64,000 nucleotides of DNA from positions 744,001 to 808,000 of the forward strand of contig NZ_CP081942.1 of the NCBI RefSeq assembly GCF_020386635.1, given 5' to 3'. This stretch comes from Pseudomonas sp. MM211. GTDB lineage: Bacteria; Pseudomonadota; Gammaproteobacteria; Pseudomonadales; Pseudomonadaceae. The translations under genes and the position numbers were made by a program. This document shows positions 17,230 through 26,323 of this stretch, piece by piece. The notes beneath the pieces are model-generated. The model was not told the DNA's origin and ran no database searches. It saw only the letters and a program-made list of their open reading frames with translations. How positions within the stretch are numbered: position 1 is the first letter of the stretch; each line of letters begins with the position of its first letter.

Positions 17230-18063
17230 TCAGCCGTAACGACCGGTGATGTAGTCCTCGGTCTGCTTCTTGGCCGGGTTGGTGAACAGTGCATCGGTGT
17301 CGCCGAATTCGATCAGCTTACCCATGTACATGAACGCCGTGTAATCGGAAACCCGCGCGGCCTGCTGCATGTTGTGGGTGACGATGACGATGGTGTACTT
17401 GGATTTGAGTTCGTAAATCAGCTCTTCGACCTTCAGCGTGGAGATCGGGTCGAGGGCCGAGCACGGCTCATCGAGCAACAGCACTTCCGGCTGCACGGCC
17501 ACGGTACGGGCAATCACCAGACGCTGCTGCTGACCACCGGACAGACCGAGAGCGGATTCATGTAGGCGATCCTTGACCTCATCCCACAGCGCCGCACTCT
17601 TCAGGCCCCATTCCACGGCCTCGTCGAGGACGCGCTTCTGGTTGATGCCCTGGATGCGCAGGCCGTAAACCACGTTCTCGTAGATGCTCTTGGGGAACGG
17701 GTTAGGCTTCTGGAACACCATGCCGACGCGGCGGCGCAGCTCGGCAACGTCTTCACCCTTGCGGTAGATATTGCGGCTATCAATGTTGATCTCGCCTTCC
17801 ACGCGGCAACCGTCGACCAGATCGTTCATCCGGTTGAAGGTACGCAGCAGGGTCGACTTGCCGCAACCGGACGGGCCGATGAAGGCGGTCACGCGCTGCT
17901 TGGGGATATTCATCTTGACGTCGTACAGGGCCTGTTTGTCGCCATAGAACAGGTTCAGGCCGGGCACTTCGATGGCCACGGTTTCGTTGGCCAGGTTCAG
18001 GCTCTGCTTGTCGCGGCCAAGGGCCGAGATGTCGATGCCGTGGGTAGCGGTTTCATGCTGCAT
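17230..18063 (-). CDS. pstB: PstB, phosphate ABC transporter ATPase
   Basis: 277 residues. Walker [11 protein letters not shown]-loop, ABC signature LSGGQQQR, Walker B VLLLDEP and switch His (IVTHNMQQ) are all present. It powers phosphate import through PstC/PstA. The frame stays open upstream to 18126, but the ATG at 18063 has an ideal AAGGAGA site and gives the usual Pseudomonas length, so it is the start. It is preceded 87 bp upstream by pstA. Confidence 0.95.
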   Translation of the reverse strand: MQHETATHGIDISALGRDKQSLNLANETVAIEVPGLNLFYGDKQALYDVKMNIPKQRVTAFIGPSGCGKSTLLRTFNRMNDLVDGCRVEGEINIDSRNIYRKGEDVAELRRRVGMVFQKPNPFPKSIYENVVYGLRIQGINQKRVLDEAVEWGLKSAALWDEVKDRLHESALGLSGGQQQRLVIARTVAVQPEVLLLDEPCSALDPISTLKVEELIYELKSKYTIVIVTHNMQQAARVSDYTAFMYMGKLIEFGDTDALFTNPAKKQTEDYITGRYG

Positions 18064-18150
18064 AAATAATCTCCTTCGGGGGCTACAGGCTTCAAGCTGC
18101 AGCGCTGGCCGGCTTTCGCCTGACACTACGCGCTGCGGCCTACAGCCGCC

Positions 18151-19827
18151 TTAATGATCCAGGGCCTTGTACTTCTCACGTAGACGGTTACGCATGTAAA
18201 CGGCCGTCAGGTTGAGCGTCGCAATCACTATTACCAGCAGCAGCGCGGTGGCGTACACCAGCGGCCGCGCGGCTTCGACGTTAGGGCTTTGGAAGCCAAC
18301 ATCATAGATATGGAAGCCCAGGTGCATGATCTTCTGATCGAGGTGCAGGTAAGGGTAGTTGCCATCGACCGGCAGGCTGGGTGCCAGCTTGACCACGCCG
18401 ACCAGCATCAGCGGCGCTACTTCACCGGCAGCGCGTGCGACAGCGAGGATCAGACCGGTCATCATCGCCGGGCTGGCCATCGGCAGTACCACGCGCCACA
18501 GCGTCTCGACCTTGGTGGCACCTAGCGCCAGAGAACCTTCACGCAGCGCACGCGGAATCCGTGCCAGGCCTTCCTCGGTGGCAACGATCACCACCGGTAC
18601 GGCGAGCAGTGCCAGGGTCAGCGATGCCCACAGCAGGCCCGGGGTACCGAAGGTCGGTGCCGGTGCCGATTCCGGGAAGAACAACCGGTCGATCGAACCG
18701 CCCAGCACGTAGACGAAGAAGCCCAGACCGAACACACCGTAGACGATAGCGGGGACACCAGCCAGGTTGTTCACCGCGATACGAATGACTCGGGTCAGCG
18801 GCCCCTGCTTGGCATACTCACGCAGATAGATTGCCGCAACCACACCAAACGGGGTGACGATGACGGCCATGATCAAGGTCATCATGATGGTGCCGAAGAT
18901 CGCCGGGAAGATGCCGCCCTCGGTATTCGCCTCACGCGGATCGTCGCTGACAAACTCCCACAGCTTGCTACCGTAGAAGCTGAATTTGTCGAGGTTCGAC
19001 ATGGCGTTGGGGCGGAACGCGCGAACCACTTTACCGAGGCTGATTTCCTGCTCGCGGCCATCGGCGGAACGCACGGTCATGCTGTCGCGATTGAACTGCT
19101 GGTGGCGAGCATTGAGCTCGGCTTCCAGCACCTTGTACTCGGCATCCCAGCGGGCACGCTCGGCGTCGAGGTCAGCCTGGGCCGTCTCGGTCAGCTGACC
19201 ACTGAGCTCGAGCTTGCGAGTCTGCAGACGCACACGCTCGAGACCGGCGTTGATGCGACCGATGTCACGCTTCTCGAGTTGCACGATCTGGCTGTGCAGA
19301 TCGTCGACGCGATCAATGCGCTTCTGCAGCTCCGGCCAGGCGGCATCGCCTTCGGCGATCAGCTTGCCGTCTTCCTTGACGTTGATCAGGTAGCCGTAGA
19401 AATTGCCCCACTCGCGGCGCTCGAAAGCTGTCAGGGTTTCAGGCTTGCGCTGTTCGCCGAGCCACTCGCCAACCACCCAGGAGAAGTCGGCGCCGTAAAG
19501 ATCGCGGTTACCAACCTTGAGCAGCTCGCGAGTCATGAACTCGCCGCCGTCGACGTTCACCGGCAGACCGGCAGAGGCCAGGCGTGCGCGTGGAATTTCT
19601 TCCTTCTGCACCACCTCGCCAGCCATGATCTTGGCTTCCTGACCAGGGATCTGGTAGGTGGCCTCGATGATGTCGGACGGCCAGAAGTGGGCCAGGCCAC
19701 GGGTGGCGATCACGGACAGCAGACCCAGGGTCATGATGATGGCGATCGATACCGCACCGGCGTTCATCCAGATCCAGGGCGAACCGCTCTTGAACCAGGA
19801 TTTCATGTTGTGCTTTTTCACGGACAT
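18151..19827 (-). CDS. pstA: PstA, phosphate ABC transporter permease with large periplasmic insert
   Basis: 558 residues, about twice the size of E. coli PstA. One N-terminal membrane helix (about 14-40) precedes a long extracytoplasmic region (about 45-280), which includes a coiled coil around residues 150-260 (QKRIDRVDDLHSQIVQLEKR). The canonical permease core (about 310-545) follows, with the EAA-type loop REGSLALGATKVETLWRVVLP. The periplasmic enlargement is shared with PstC and is typical of Pseudomonas-type Pst systems. The start is 13 bp after the pstC stop. Confidence 0.92.
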   Translation of the reverse strand: MSVKKHNMKSWFKSGSPWIWMNAGAVSIAIIMTLGLLSVIATRGLAHFWPSDIIEATYQIPGQEAKIMAGEVVQKEEIPRARLASAGLPVNVDGGEFMTRELLKVGNRDLYGADFSWVVGEWLGEQRKPETLTAFERREWGNFYGYLINVKEDGKLIAEGDAAWPELQKRIDRVDDLHSQIVQLEKRDIGRINAGLERVRLQTRKLELSGQLTETAQADLDAERARWDAEYKVLEAELNARHQQFNRDSMTVRSADGREQEISLGKVVRAFRPNAMSNLDKFSFYGSKLWEFVSDDPREANTEGGIFPAIFGTIMMTLIMAVIVTPFGVVAAIYLREYAKQGPLTRVIRIAVNNLAGVPAIVYGVFGLGFFVYVLGGSIDRLFFPESAPAPTFGTPGLLWASLTLALLAVPVVIVATEEGLARIPRALREGSLALGATKVETLWRVVLPMASPAMMTGLILAVARAAGEVAPLMLVGVVKLAPSLPVDGNYPYLHLDQKIMHLGFHIYDVGFQSPNVEAARPLVYATALLLVIVIATLNLTAVYMRNRLREKYKALDH

Positions 19828-19840
19828 AATCTTGCAGTCC

Positions 19841-22126
19841 TCAGAGCGAAGCGTACTTGACGCGCAGGCGCTGACGCACCAGCTCGGCCAACGTATTCAT
19901 GACAAAGGTGAACGACAGCAGCACCAGAGCGGAGAGGAACAGCACCCGATAATGGGTACCGCCGACTTCCGACTCGGGCATTTCCACCGCCACGTTGGCT
20001 GCCAGGGTGCGCAGACCTTCGAAGATGTTCATGTCCATGATCGGCGTGTTGCCGGTGGCCATCAGCACGATCATGGTCTCGCCGACGGCGCGGCCCATGC
20101 CGATCATCACCGCCGAGAAGATGCCCGGACTGGCAGTCAGGATCACCACGCGGGTCAGGGTCTGCCAGGGTGTGGCACCCAGGGCCAGGGAGCCGAACGT
20201 CAGGCTCTTCGGCACGCTGAACACGGCGTCTTCGGCGATCGAGTAGATGTTCGGGATCACCGCGAAGCCCATGGCCAGACCGACGACCAGTGCGTTGCGC
20301 TGGTCGAACGGAATACCCAGGTCATCGCTCAGCCAGGAGCGCATGTTGCCATCGAACAGCCAGTTCTCCAGGTAACCGCTCATGCTCAGCGAAACGATAC
20401 CGACCAGCAGAATCACCGGAATCAGCAGCGCCGCCTCCCAGCCATCCGGCACACGCAGACGCACCGACTCAGGCAGGCGGCTCCACAGGAAGCCCGCCAG
20501 CAGGATGCCGATCGGCGTGAATATCAACAGGCTGAAGATGCCCGGTAGGTGTCCCTCCACATAGGGTGCGAGGAACAGGCCGGCGAAGAAGCCGAGGATC
20601 ACCGTCGGCAGCGCTTCCATCAGTTCGATGACCGGTTTGACCTTGCCGCGCATGGCCGGGGCCATGAAGTATGCGGTGTAGATCGCCGCGGCGATGGCCA
20701 GCGGGGCGGCCAGCAACATGGCGTAGAAAGCCGCCTTGAGGGTACCGAATGCCAGCGGTGCCAGGCTCAGCTTTGGCTCGGCATCGGTGTTCGCCGAGGT
20801 CGACTGCCAGACGTAGGCCGGCTTGTCGTAGTTCTCGTACCAGACCTTGCCCCACAGCGAGCTCCAGGAAATCTCCGGGTGCGGGTTGTCGATCAGGATG
20901 CGCTCGATCTTGCCGTTGGCTTCGACCAGGGCGCGGTTGGCACGCGGCGACAGCGCGGCGATGTTATGCCCTTCGGCGACCGGCTCGACCAGCAGGGTGC
21001 GGTGCGCAGTGCTGTGGAAAATGCCCAGATTGCCCGCGTCGTCCAGGGCGATGAAGCCCTTGCGGCGCTCTTCGGAAATGATCTGAGTGACCGGGCTGTC
21101 GGCCATCTTGAATTCACGAACCGGCTTGAGCGAAGAATTGCCGTCTTCGTCACGCACCATGAACCACTGCTGGATGCCGCCGCCGCTGTCGCCGGTCAGC
21201 AGCGAGATGCCGCCCAACAACGAGGTTGCATAGGTGATTTCACGGTTGCCATCGTTGAGTAGTTTGTAACGACCGTTGAGGGCCTTGCGGCGCAGGTCGA
21301 ATACATCAGCGGTGGCGCGACCGTTGACCACGAACAGCCAATGCTGACGTGGGTCGATGGTCAATTCCTTGATCGGCTCGGAAATCTGCGGCAGCGCCAG
21401 GCGCTCCTCGCTGGTGCTGACTTCGCCGGTCATCATGTTCTCTTCACGGCTCAGGCTCAGAACCTGCAGCTCGCTACCCACGGAGCCCGCGATCAGCAGC
21501 GTACCGCTGTTCACGCTGATGCCCATGTGCTCCAGCGGGCGGCCTTGCGGGTCGATATCGAGCGGCGCTTCGCCGAACGGATAGACGATGGCCGGGGTAA
21601 TGGTCTTCACATCGTTCGGGTAAGAGATGCGATAGGTGTGCTCGAACACCAGCGCCTGGCCATTGGAGAGGCCGAGGGCAACGCGGTGGCTGCCAGGCTG
21701 ATCTTCACCAACTGACACCACTTCACTGCCTGCAGGCAGAGGCAGTTCGACGCTGGTCAGTGCCTCCATGCTCCTGGCATCGAAGAACTGGATCTTGCCG
21801 TCGCTCGCCAGGCGCATGCCGACTTGGTTCTGTTCTTCCAGGGACATCAACAGCGGGGTGCCCGCATCGGCCAACCAGGCCGGCTGTACGGCATCGCGCT
21901 TCTCGATGTCAGCGCCCTGGAACATCGGCAGCACGACATAGGCGAGGTAGAAGAAGATCAGGGTGATGGCGCCCAGCACGGCCAGGCCACCGATCGACAC
22001 GCACCAGCGTGCCAGGCGATCCTTGAAGGCGCGTATGCGGCGCTTGCGTTGCAGGGCCGGAGTGTTGAAGTCCAGCCCGAGGGAATTAGGAGAGGCGGTC
22101 ATGGGTTCACTTGCCAAGTCATTCAT
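19841..22126 (-). CDS. pstC: PstC, phosphate ABC transporter permease with beta-propeller-like insert
   Basis: 761 residues. TM1 (about 40-66, GAITLIFFYLAYVVLPMF) is followed by roughly 370 periplasmic residues that read as repeated beta-strand blades of WD40/propeller type (for example EPIKELTIDPRQHWLFVVNG and LDDAGNLGIFHSTA). The permease core (about 460-755) follows, with GSLALGATPWQTLTRVVIL as the ATPase-contact loop. The insert could dock PstS or outer-membrane porins; this is inference. A stable hairpin separates it from pstS upstream, which would let PstS be made in excess. Confidence 0.92.
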   Translation of the reverse strand: MNDLASEPMTASPNSLGLDFNTPALQRKRRIRAFKDRLARWCVSIGGLAVLGAITLIFFYLAYVVLPMFQGADIEKRDAVQPAWLADAGTPLLMSLEEQNQVGMRLASDGKIQFFDARSMEALTSVELPLPAGSEVVSVGEDQPGSHRVALGLSNGQALVFEHTYRISYPNDVKTITPAIVYPFGEAPLDIDPQGRPLEHMGISVNSGTLLIAGSVGSELQVLSLSREENMMTGEVSTSEERLALPQISEPIKELTIDPRQHWLFVVNGRATADVFDLRRKALNGRYKLLNDGNREITYATSLLGGISLLTGDSGGGIQQWFMVRDEDGNSSLKPVREFKMADSPVTQIISEERRKGFIALDDAGNLGIFHSTAHRTLLVEPVAEGHNIAALSPRANRALVEANGKIERILIDNPHPEISWSSLWGKVWYENYDKPAYVWQSTSANTDAEPKLSLAPLAFGTLKAAFYAMLLAAPLAIAAAIYTAYFMAPAMRGKVKPVIELMEALPTVILGFFAGLFLAPYVEGHLPGIFSLLIFTPIGILLAGFLWSRLPESVRLRVPDGWEAALLIPVILLVGIVSLSMSGYLENWLFDGNMRSWLSDDLGIPFDQRNALVVGLAMGFAVIPNIYSIAEDAVFSVPKSLTFGSLALGATPWQTLTRVVILTASPGIFSAVMIGMGRAVGETMIVLMATGNTPIMDMNIFEGLRTLAANVAVEMPESEVGGTHYRVLFLSALVLLSFTFVMNTLAELVRQRLRVKYASL

Positions 22127-22239
22127 AGTGGAGAGCGTCTCTGCGCGGCCATGAGCGCGCCGTATTTTCTGTGCGTTTCACGAGCCGGGCCAATTTAGCG
22201 CGTTCGTGTGACAGAAAAGTTACAGCACGGTGACGTAGC

Positions 22240-22270
22240 GAAGCCCGCCTCTCGGAGAGAGGCGGGCTTC
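22240..22270 (-). terminator. 13-bp hairpin between pstS and pstC (attenuator-like)
   Basis: A perfect 13-bp stem (22240-22252 with 22258-22270) and a five-base loop (CGGAG) lie 23 bp after the pstS stop. The following minus-strand sequence has no U-tract, so complete termination is unlikely. Such an element between a binding-protein gene and its permease gene typically stabilises the upstream mRNA or terminates partially. Confidence 0.6.
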
Positions 22271-22292
22271 ATTGCTGCTTGTTACTAGAGGC

Positions 22293-23261
22293 TTACAGCC
22301 CCAGCTCCTTGCGAGTCTTCTCGACTACCTTGGCAGGCAGCGGGATGTAGCCATCCTTGACTACGACGTCCTGGCCCTGCTTGGACAGGATCAGCTTCAG
22401 GAACTCTGCATCCAGCGGGCTCAGCGGCTTGTTAGGCGCCTTGTTCACGTAGATGTAGAAGAAACGAGCCAGCGGGTACTTGCCCGACAGTGCGTTGTTC
22501 TCGTTGGCCTCTTCGACCTCGCCCTTCTTGTTCACCAGGGGAACGGCGCGGACGCTGGCGGTGCGGTAGCCAATGCCCGAGTAACCGATGGCGTTGACGG
22601 TGCTGGAGATCGACTGCACAACGGAAGCCGAACCTGGCTGCTCGTTGACGTTCGACTTGAAGTCGCCTTTGCACAGGGCTTCTTCTTTGAAGTAGCCATA
22701 AGTGCCGGATACCGAGTTACGACCGAACAGCTGGATCGGCTTGGTAGCCCACTCGCCGCTCAGACCCAGCTCACCCCAGGTTTTCAGTTCCTTCGGCTCA
22801 CCGCACAGACGGGTGCTGGAGAAGATGGCGTCGACCTGCTGCATGGTCAGCTGCTTGATCGGGTTATCTTTGTGCACGAACACGGCCAGGGCATCGATGG
22901 CGACCGGAACGGCAGTCGGCTTGTAGCCGTACTTCTGTTCGAAAGCCTGAATCTCGCTGTCTTTCATGGCGCGAGACATCGGGCCGAGGTTAGCGGTGCC
23001 TTCGGTCAGGGCGGGCGGTGCGGTGGAAGAACCGGCAGCCTGGATCTGGATGTTCACGTTCGGGTAGGACTGCTTGTAATTCTCAGCCCACAGGGTCATC
23101 AGGTTGGCGAGGGAGTCGGAACCGACGCTGGACAGGTTGCCCGATACGCCCGAAGTCTTCTCATAGGTCGGCAGAGCCGGATCGACAGCGGCAACCGCAT
23201 GGGCAGTGGCTACGCCAGCTGCAACAAATGTCATGGCCGCCATCAAACGCTTCAGTTTCAT
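22293..23261 (-). CDS. pstS: PstS, periplasmic phosphate-binding protein
   Basis: 322 residues with a signal peptide ([20 protein letters not shown]). The phosphate-binding loops are recognisable: [32 protein letters not shown] and MSRAMKDSE. It binds inorganic phosphate and delivers it to PstC/PstA. It is first in the operon and preceded by a Pho box. P. aeruginosa PstS is also found in surface appendages and has extracellular roles; nothing in this sequence tests that. Confidence 0.95.
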   Translation of the reverse strand: MKLKRLMAAMTFVAAGVATAHAVAAVDPALPTYEKTSGVSGNLSSVGSDSLANLMTLWAENYKQSYPNVNIQIQAAGSSTAPPALTEGTANLGPMSRAMKDSEIQAFEQKYGYKPTAVPVAIDALAVFVHKDNPIKQLTMQQVDAIFSSTRLCGEPKELKTWGELGLSGEWATKPIQLFGRNSVSGTYGYFKEEALCKGDFKSNVNEQPGSASVVQSISSTVNAIGYSGIGYRTASVRAVPLVNKKGEVEEANENNALSGKYPLARFFYIYVNKAPNKPLSPLDAEFLKLILSKQGQDVVVKDGYIPLPAKVVEKTRKELGL

Positions 23262-23369
23262 GCCTTGCTCCTAGCAGAGTGGTAATCATTGAGAGGCCGG
23301 CGTGCCGTGGTCGTAGCGCCCGATTTGCCGCCTTCTCACGATTGGGGTCGTGTTGGTGGAACGGGGCTC

Positions 23370-23414
23370 AGTATCGTCAGCCGATGTGACCACTCTATGT
23401 AATCAATATGACAG
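23370..23414 (-). promoter_or_regulatory. Pho box and -10 of the pst operon
   Basis: On the minus strand CTGTCAT (23414-23408), four bases, ATTACAT (23403-23397) form a classical 7-4-7 PhoB box. A third, weaker half-site TGGTCAC (23392-23386) keeps the same 11-bp period. GATACT (23375-23370) follows after 10 bp, the usual distance for a PhoB-dependent -10. The transcript would start about 115 bases before pstS. Confidence 0.75.
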
Positions 23415-23549
23415 TTGGATGACGGCGCAAGATGAGCATCAGCGATGCAAATCCGAGTGCACGAGCGCGCGCAACGCGCTAAGGTCGCGAGGCGACCACC
23501 CAGTCGGTATACTTTCCAGGGCCACCACAGCGCCGCGAGCCGTGAACAG

Positions 23550-23951
23550 ATGACAGACTTCGAACAGGAAGACCCGATACCTCAGGGCGATCTGGCCCTG
23601 CAGATCACCGCACTGCCGCGCGAGACCAATGGTTTCGGCGATATCTTCGGCGGCTGGCTGGTCTCGCAGATGGATCTGGCCGGCACGGCCATGGCGAGCA
23701 AGGTCGCTGCTGGCCGCGTCGCGACCGTGGCCATCGATCGCATGGCCTTCCTGGTTCCGGTGGCGGTTGGCGCACAGCTGTCCTTCTATACGCAGGCACT
23801 GGAGATCGGCCGTAGCTCGATACAGATGCTGGTAGAAGTATGGAGTGATGACCCGCTTTCCAGCGAATGGCGCAAGGTCACCGAAGCGGTATTCGTGTTC
23901 GTCGCCATCGACGGCAGTGGCCGCACCCGCTCGGTACCACCGCGCCGCTGA
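23550..23951 (+). CDS. acyl-CoA thioesterase, YciA-like hotdog fold
   Basis: 133 residues. The hotdog fold motif NGFGDIFGGWLVSQMDLAG contains the catalytic Asp/Asn region of YciA-type thioesterases, followed by RVATVAIDRMAFLVPVAVG. It would hydrolyse short- to medium-chain acyl-CoA in the cytoplasm. The start ATG at 23550 was chosen because the longer upstream frame is Arg/His-rich and has no family similarity. It is divergent from pstS, with the Pho box between them. Confidence 0.85.
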   Translation: MTDFEQEDPIPQGDLALQITALPRETNGFGDIFGGWLVSQMDLAGTAMASKVAAGRVATVAIDRMAFLVPVAVGAQLSFYTQALEIGRSSIQMLVEVWSDDPLSSEWRKVTEAVFVFVAIDGSGRTRSVPPRR

Positions 23952-24033
23952 GCGCAGGGCAGGTCAAAAGGCGTAGTGATCACGGCGCGCCGATTAGCCT
24001 CAGGCTACCAAAACACCCTCAATCAGAGAGCGC

Positions 24034-24627
24034 CTAGCGTCCCTGGCCGATCAGTTCGCCAACACGCGCACGATCTGACGCAAAGCCGCTCTCCGCCTGC
24101 TTGCGTACCGCCTGATGGCGTTCAATTTCCCTCTTCAGGCGAACCTGCTCGTCACGCTGACTGGCGATCTGCCCGAGCAACTGCTCGGGCACCTGACGCC
24201 CCGCCCGCTCCTGATCCGCCGCCTGCTTTTGCAGGTTGGCCTGCTGCAAGCGAGCCGACTGCAAGTTACCTGTGGCCACGCCAATCAGGCCGTCCAACTC
24301 GGCCAGCTTGCGGGCGCGTGCACGGTCTACGTCTTCGGGGCTGCTGTACAGGCGCAGCAGTTGAACATCGGACTTCGCGCGTGCGCGGTCAGCCAGCAAC
24401 TTCTTCATTTCATCAGGCGTTGGCGCTGGCGGTATCACCCTCACGACACGACCCTGCTCGTTGAGCACTTCATAGCCCTTACCAATGAACTCGCTGGGTA
24501 CACCCTGGCGATCTATCACCGTAATGCCCTGGGCATTGGTGTAGCGGTACATTTCGCTGGCGCTCGCCCATAGCGGCAGCAGCAGACCAAGCCAGAGGGC
24601 GCGACGCATGGTGGGCGATTTCGACAT
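24034..24627 (-). CDS. DUF4124 domain protein, probably exported
   Basis: 197 residues: an N-terminal signal-like segment (RALWLGLLLPLWASASEMYRY), a DUF4124 domain (about 22-62, YRYTNAQGITVIDRQGVP), then a long charged coiled coil rich in Gln, Arg and Lys (about 75-190). DUF4124 proteins are widespread proteobacterial periplasmic proteins of unknown role. It lies 28 bp after pyrE on the same strand, as in P. aeruginosa, so cotranscription is likely. It is convergent with the thioesterase. Confidence 0.8.
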   Translation of the reverse strand: MSKSPTMRRALWLGLLLPLWASASEMYRYTNAQGITVIDRQGVPSEFIGKGYEVLNEQGRVVRVIPPAPTPDEMKKLLADRARAKSDVQLLRLYSSPEDVDRARARKLAELDGLIGVATGNLQSARLQQANLQKQAADQERAGRQVPEQLLGQIASQRDEQVRLKREIERHQAVRKQAESGFASDRARVGELIGQGR

Positions 24628-24655
24628 GAAGCACGTTCTCTCGGCTTGCCAGGGG

Positions 24656-25297
24656 TCAGATACCGTATTCGGCCCGGTAGGCTTCCACAGCGGGTAGGTA
24701 TTGTTTCAGTTCAGCATCATCGGCCAGATATTCCAGCACTTGCTGCAGAGAAACGATGCTCACCACCGGAATGGCGAAGTCGCGCTCCACTTCCTGGATC
24801 GCCGAAAGCTCCCCACGACCGCGCTCCTGGCGATCCAGAGCGATCAGTACGCCGGCAGCCTGAGCGTTTTGCGCCTGGATGATCTGCATCACCTCACGAA
24901 TCGCAGTACCGGCGGTGATCACGTCATCGATGATCAGCACGCGACCATTGAGCGGTGCGCCGACCAGCGTGCCGCCTTCGCCATGATCCTTGGCTTCCTT
25001 GCGGTTGAAGCACCAGGGCAGGTCGAGATCATGATGTTCGGCGAGCGCCACACCGGTACTGGCAGCCAGCGGAATACCCTTGTAGGCCGGGCCGAACAGC
25101 ACGTCGAACTGGATACCGCTGTCGACTACCGCGGCCGCGTAGAAGCGCCCGAGGCGAGCCAGCGCCAAGCCACTGGCGAAAAGCCCGGCATTGAAGAAGT
25201 AAGGGCTGACGCGTCCCGACTTGAGGGTGAACTGACCGAAGCGAAGAACGCCTCGCTCGATGGCGAAACGAATGAAATCGCGCTGATACGTTTGCAT
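24656..25297 (-). CDS. pyrE: orotate phosphoribosyltransferase PyrE
   Basis: 213 residues. The PRPP-binding loop [14 protein letters not shown], the flexible catalytic loop with [12 protein letters not shown], and [16 protein letters not shown] at the N-terminus identify PyrE. It converts orotate and PRPP to OMP, the fifth step of pyrimidine synthesis. It is divergent from crc across 93 bp, the arrangement found across Pseudomonas. Confidence 0.97.
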   Translation of the reverse strand: MQTYQRDFIRFAIERGVLRFGQFTLKSGRVSPYFFNAGLFASGLALARLGRFYAAAVVDSGIQFDVLFGPAYKGIPLAASTGVALAEHHDLDLPWCFNRKEAKDHGEGGTLVGAPLNGRVLIIDDVITAGTAIREVMQIIQAQNAQAAGVLIALDRQERGRGELSAIQEVERDFAIPVVSIVSLQQVLEYLADDAELKQYLPAVEAYRAEYGI

Positions 25298-25390
25298 GAA
25301 TGACCCTGAGGCGGCACTGGATGTGGCTTGGAATTACTAAATGGCGTCTAGCTCAGGTATCATACACGCACGTGTTTTTGGGGGCCATTT

Positions 25391-26170
25391 ATGCGGATCA
25401 TCAGTGTGAACGTGAATGGTATTCATGCTGCAGTCGAGCGCGGTTTGCTCAGTTGGCTGCAAGCACAGAATGCCGACGTGATCTGCCTGCAGGATACCCG
25501 TGCCTCCGCCTTTGAGCTGGACGACCAAGCCCTCCAATTGGATGGCTATTTCCTCTATGCCTGCGATGCAGAAGTACCAAGCCAAGGTGGCGTGGCACTC
25601 TACTCGCGGTTGCAACCCAAGGCGGTAATCAGCGGACTCGGCTTTGAAACGGCCGATCGCTACGGGCGCTACCTGCAGGCAGATTTCGACAAAGTGAGTA
25701 TTGCCACACTGCTAATGCCATCGGGCATGGGCGGTGACGAGAACCTGAATCAGAAATTCAAGTTCATGGACGATTTCTCCAAGTACCTGGACAAGCAGCG
25801 CCGCAAGCGCCGTGACTACATCTATTGCGGCTCGCTGTATGTCGCCCATCAGAAACTGGACGTGAAGAACTGGCGCGACTGCCAGCAATCCCCCGGCTTC
25901 ATGGCGCCCGAGCGCGCCTGGATGGACGAGATCACCGGCACCATGGGTTATGTCGACGCCGTGCGCGAGGTCAACCGCGAGGCTGACCAGTTCAGTTGGT
26001 GGCCGGACAACGAACAGGCGGAGATGCTCAACCTGGGCTATCGCTTCGACTACCAATTGCTCACACCAGGTATGCGCCGCAGTGTTCGCACCGCACGCCT
26101 GCCGCGTCAGCCGCGCTTCTCTCAGCATGCGCCGCTGATCGTCGACTACGACTGGACGCTCACCGTCTGA
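25391..26170 (+). CDS. crc: Crc, catabolite repression control protein
   Basis: 259 residues with the endonuclease/exonuclease/phosphatase fold, starting MRIISVNVNGIHAAVERG. Positions that are catalytic in exonuclease III and AP endonucleases are altered: CLQDTR instead of CLQETK, and SQHAPLIVDYD instead of SDHxP. This fits Crc, which is not a nuclease but acts with Hfq on A-rich mRNA motifs to repress translation of catabolic genes. A candidate -10 (TATCAT near 25352) lies upstream, and a G-rich ribosome binding site precedes the ATG. An intrinsic terminator follows. Confidence 0.96.
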   Translation: MRIISVNVNGIHAAVERGLLSWLQAQNADVICLQDTRASAFELDDQALQLDGYFLYACDAEVPSQGGVALYSRLQPKAVISGLGFETADRYGRYLQADFDKVSIATLLMPSGMGGDENLNQKFKFMDDFSKYLDKQRRKRRDYIYCGSLYVAHQKLDVKNWRDCQQSPGFMAPERAWMDEITGTMGYVDAVREVNREADQFSWWPDNEQAEMLNLGYRFDYQLLTPGMRRSVRTARLPRQPRFSQHAPLIVDYDWTLTV

Positions 26171-26190
26171 TCGATGTCGCCGACACAAAA

Positions 26191-26213
26191 ACGCCCCGAC
26201 CTGTTCGGGGCGT
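26191..26213 (+). terminator. intrinsic terminator after crc
   Basis: ACGCCCCGA (26191-26199), a five-base loop and TCGGGGCGT (26205-26213), followed by TTTTC. The stem is preceded by AAAA, so it could act in both directions. Confidence 0.9.
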
Positions 26214-26323
26214 TTTCATTTGTACTGTGCTGTATGGGGAAAAACGCCGCCAACTGTGGCGTGTCAGCGCGAACCATCCGCGCTAGCCTGCGCGTCCGCA
26301 TACCACCACACGAGGCCGCGCCC

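Noticed and set aside
23441..23549. Upstream extension of the thioesterase to 23445
   Set aside because: The added 35 residues are Arg/His-rich and absent from the family; the region is promoter sequence with short GC hairpins.
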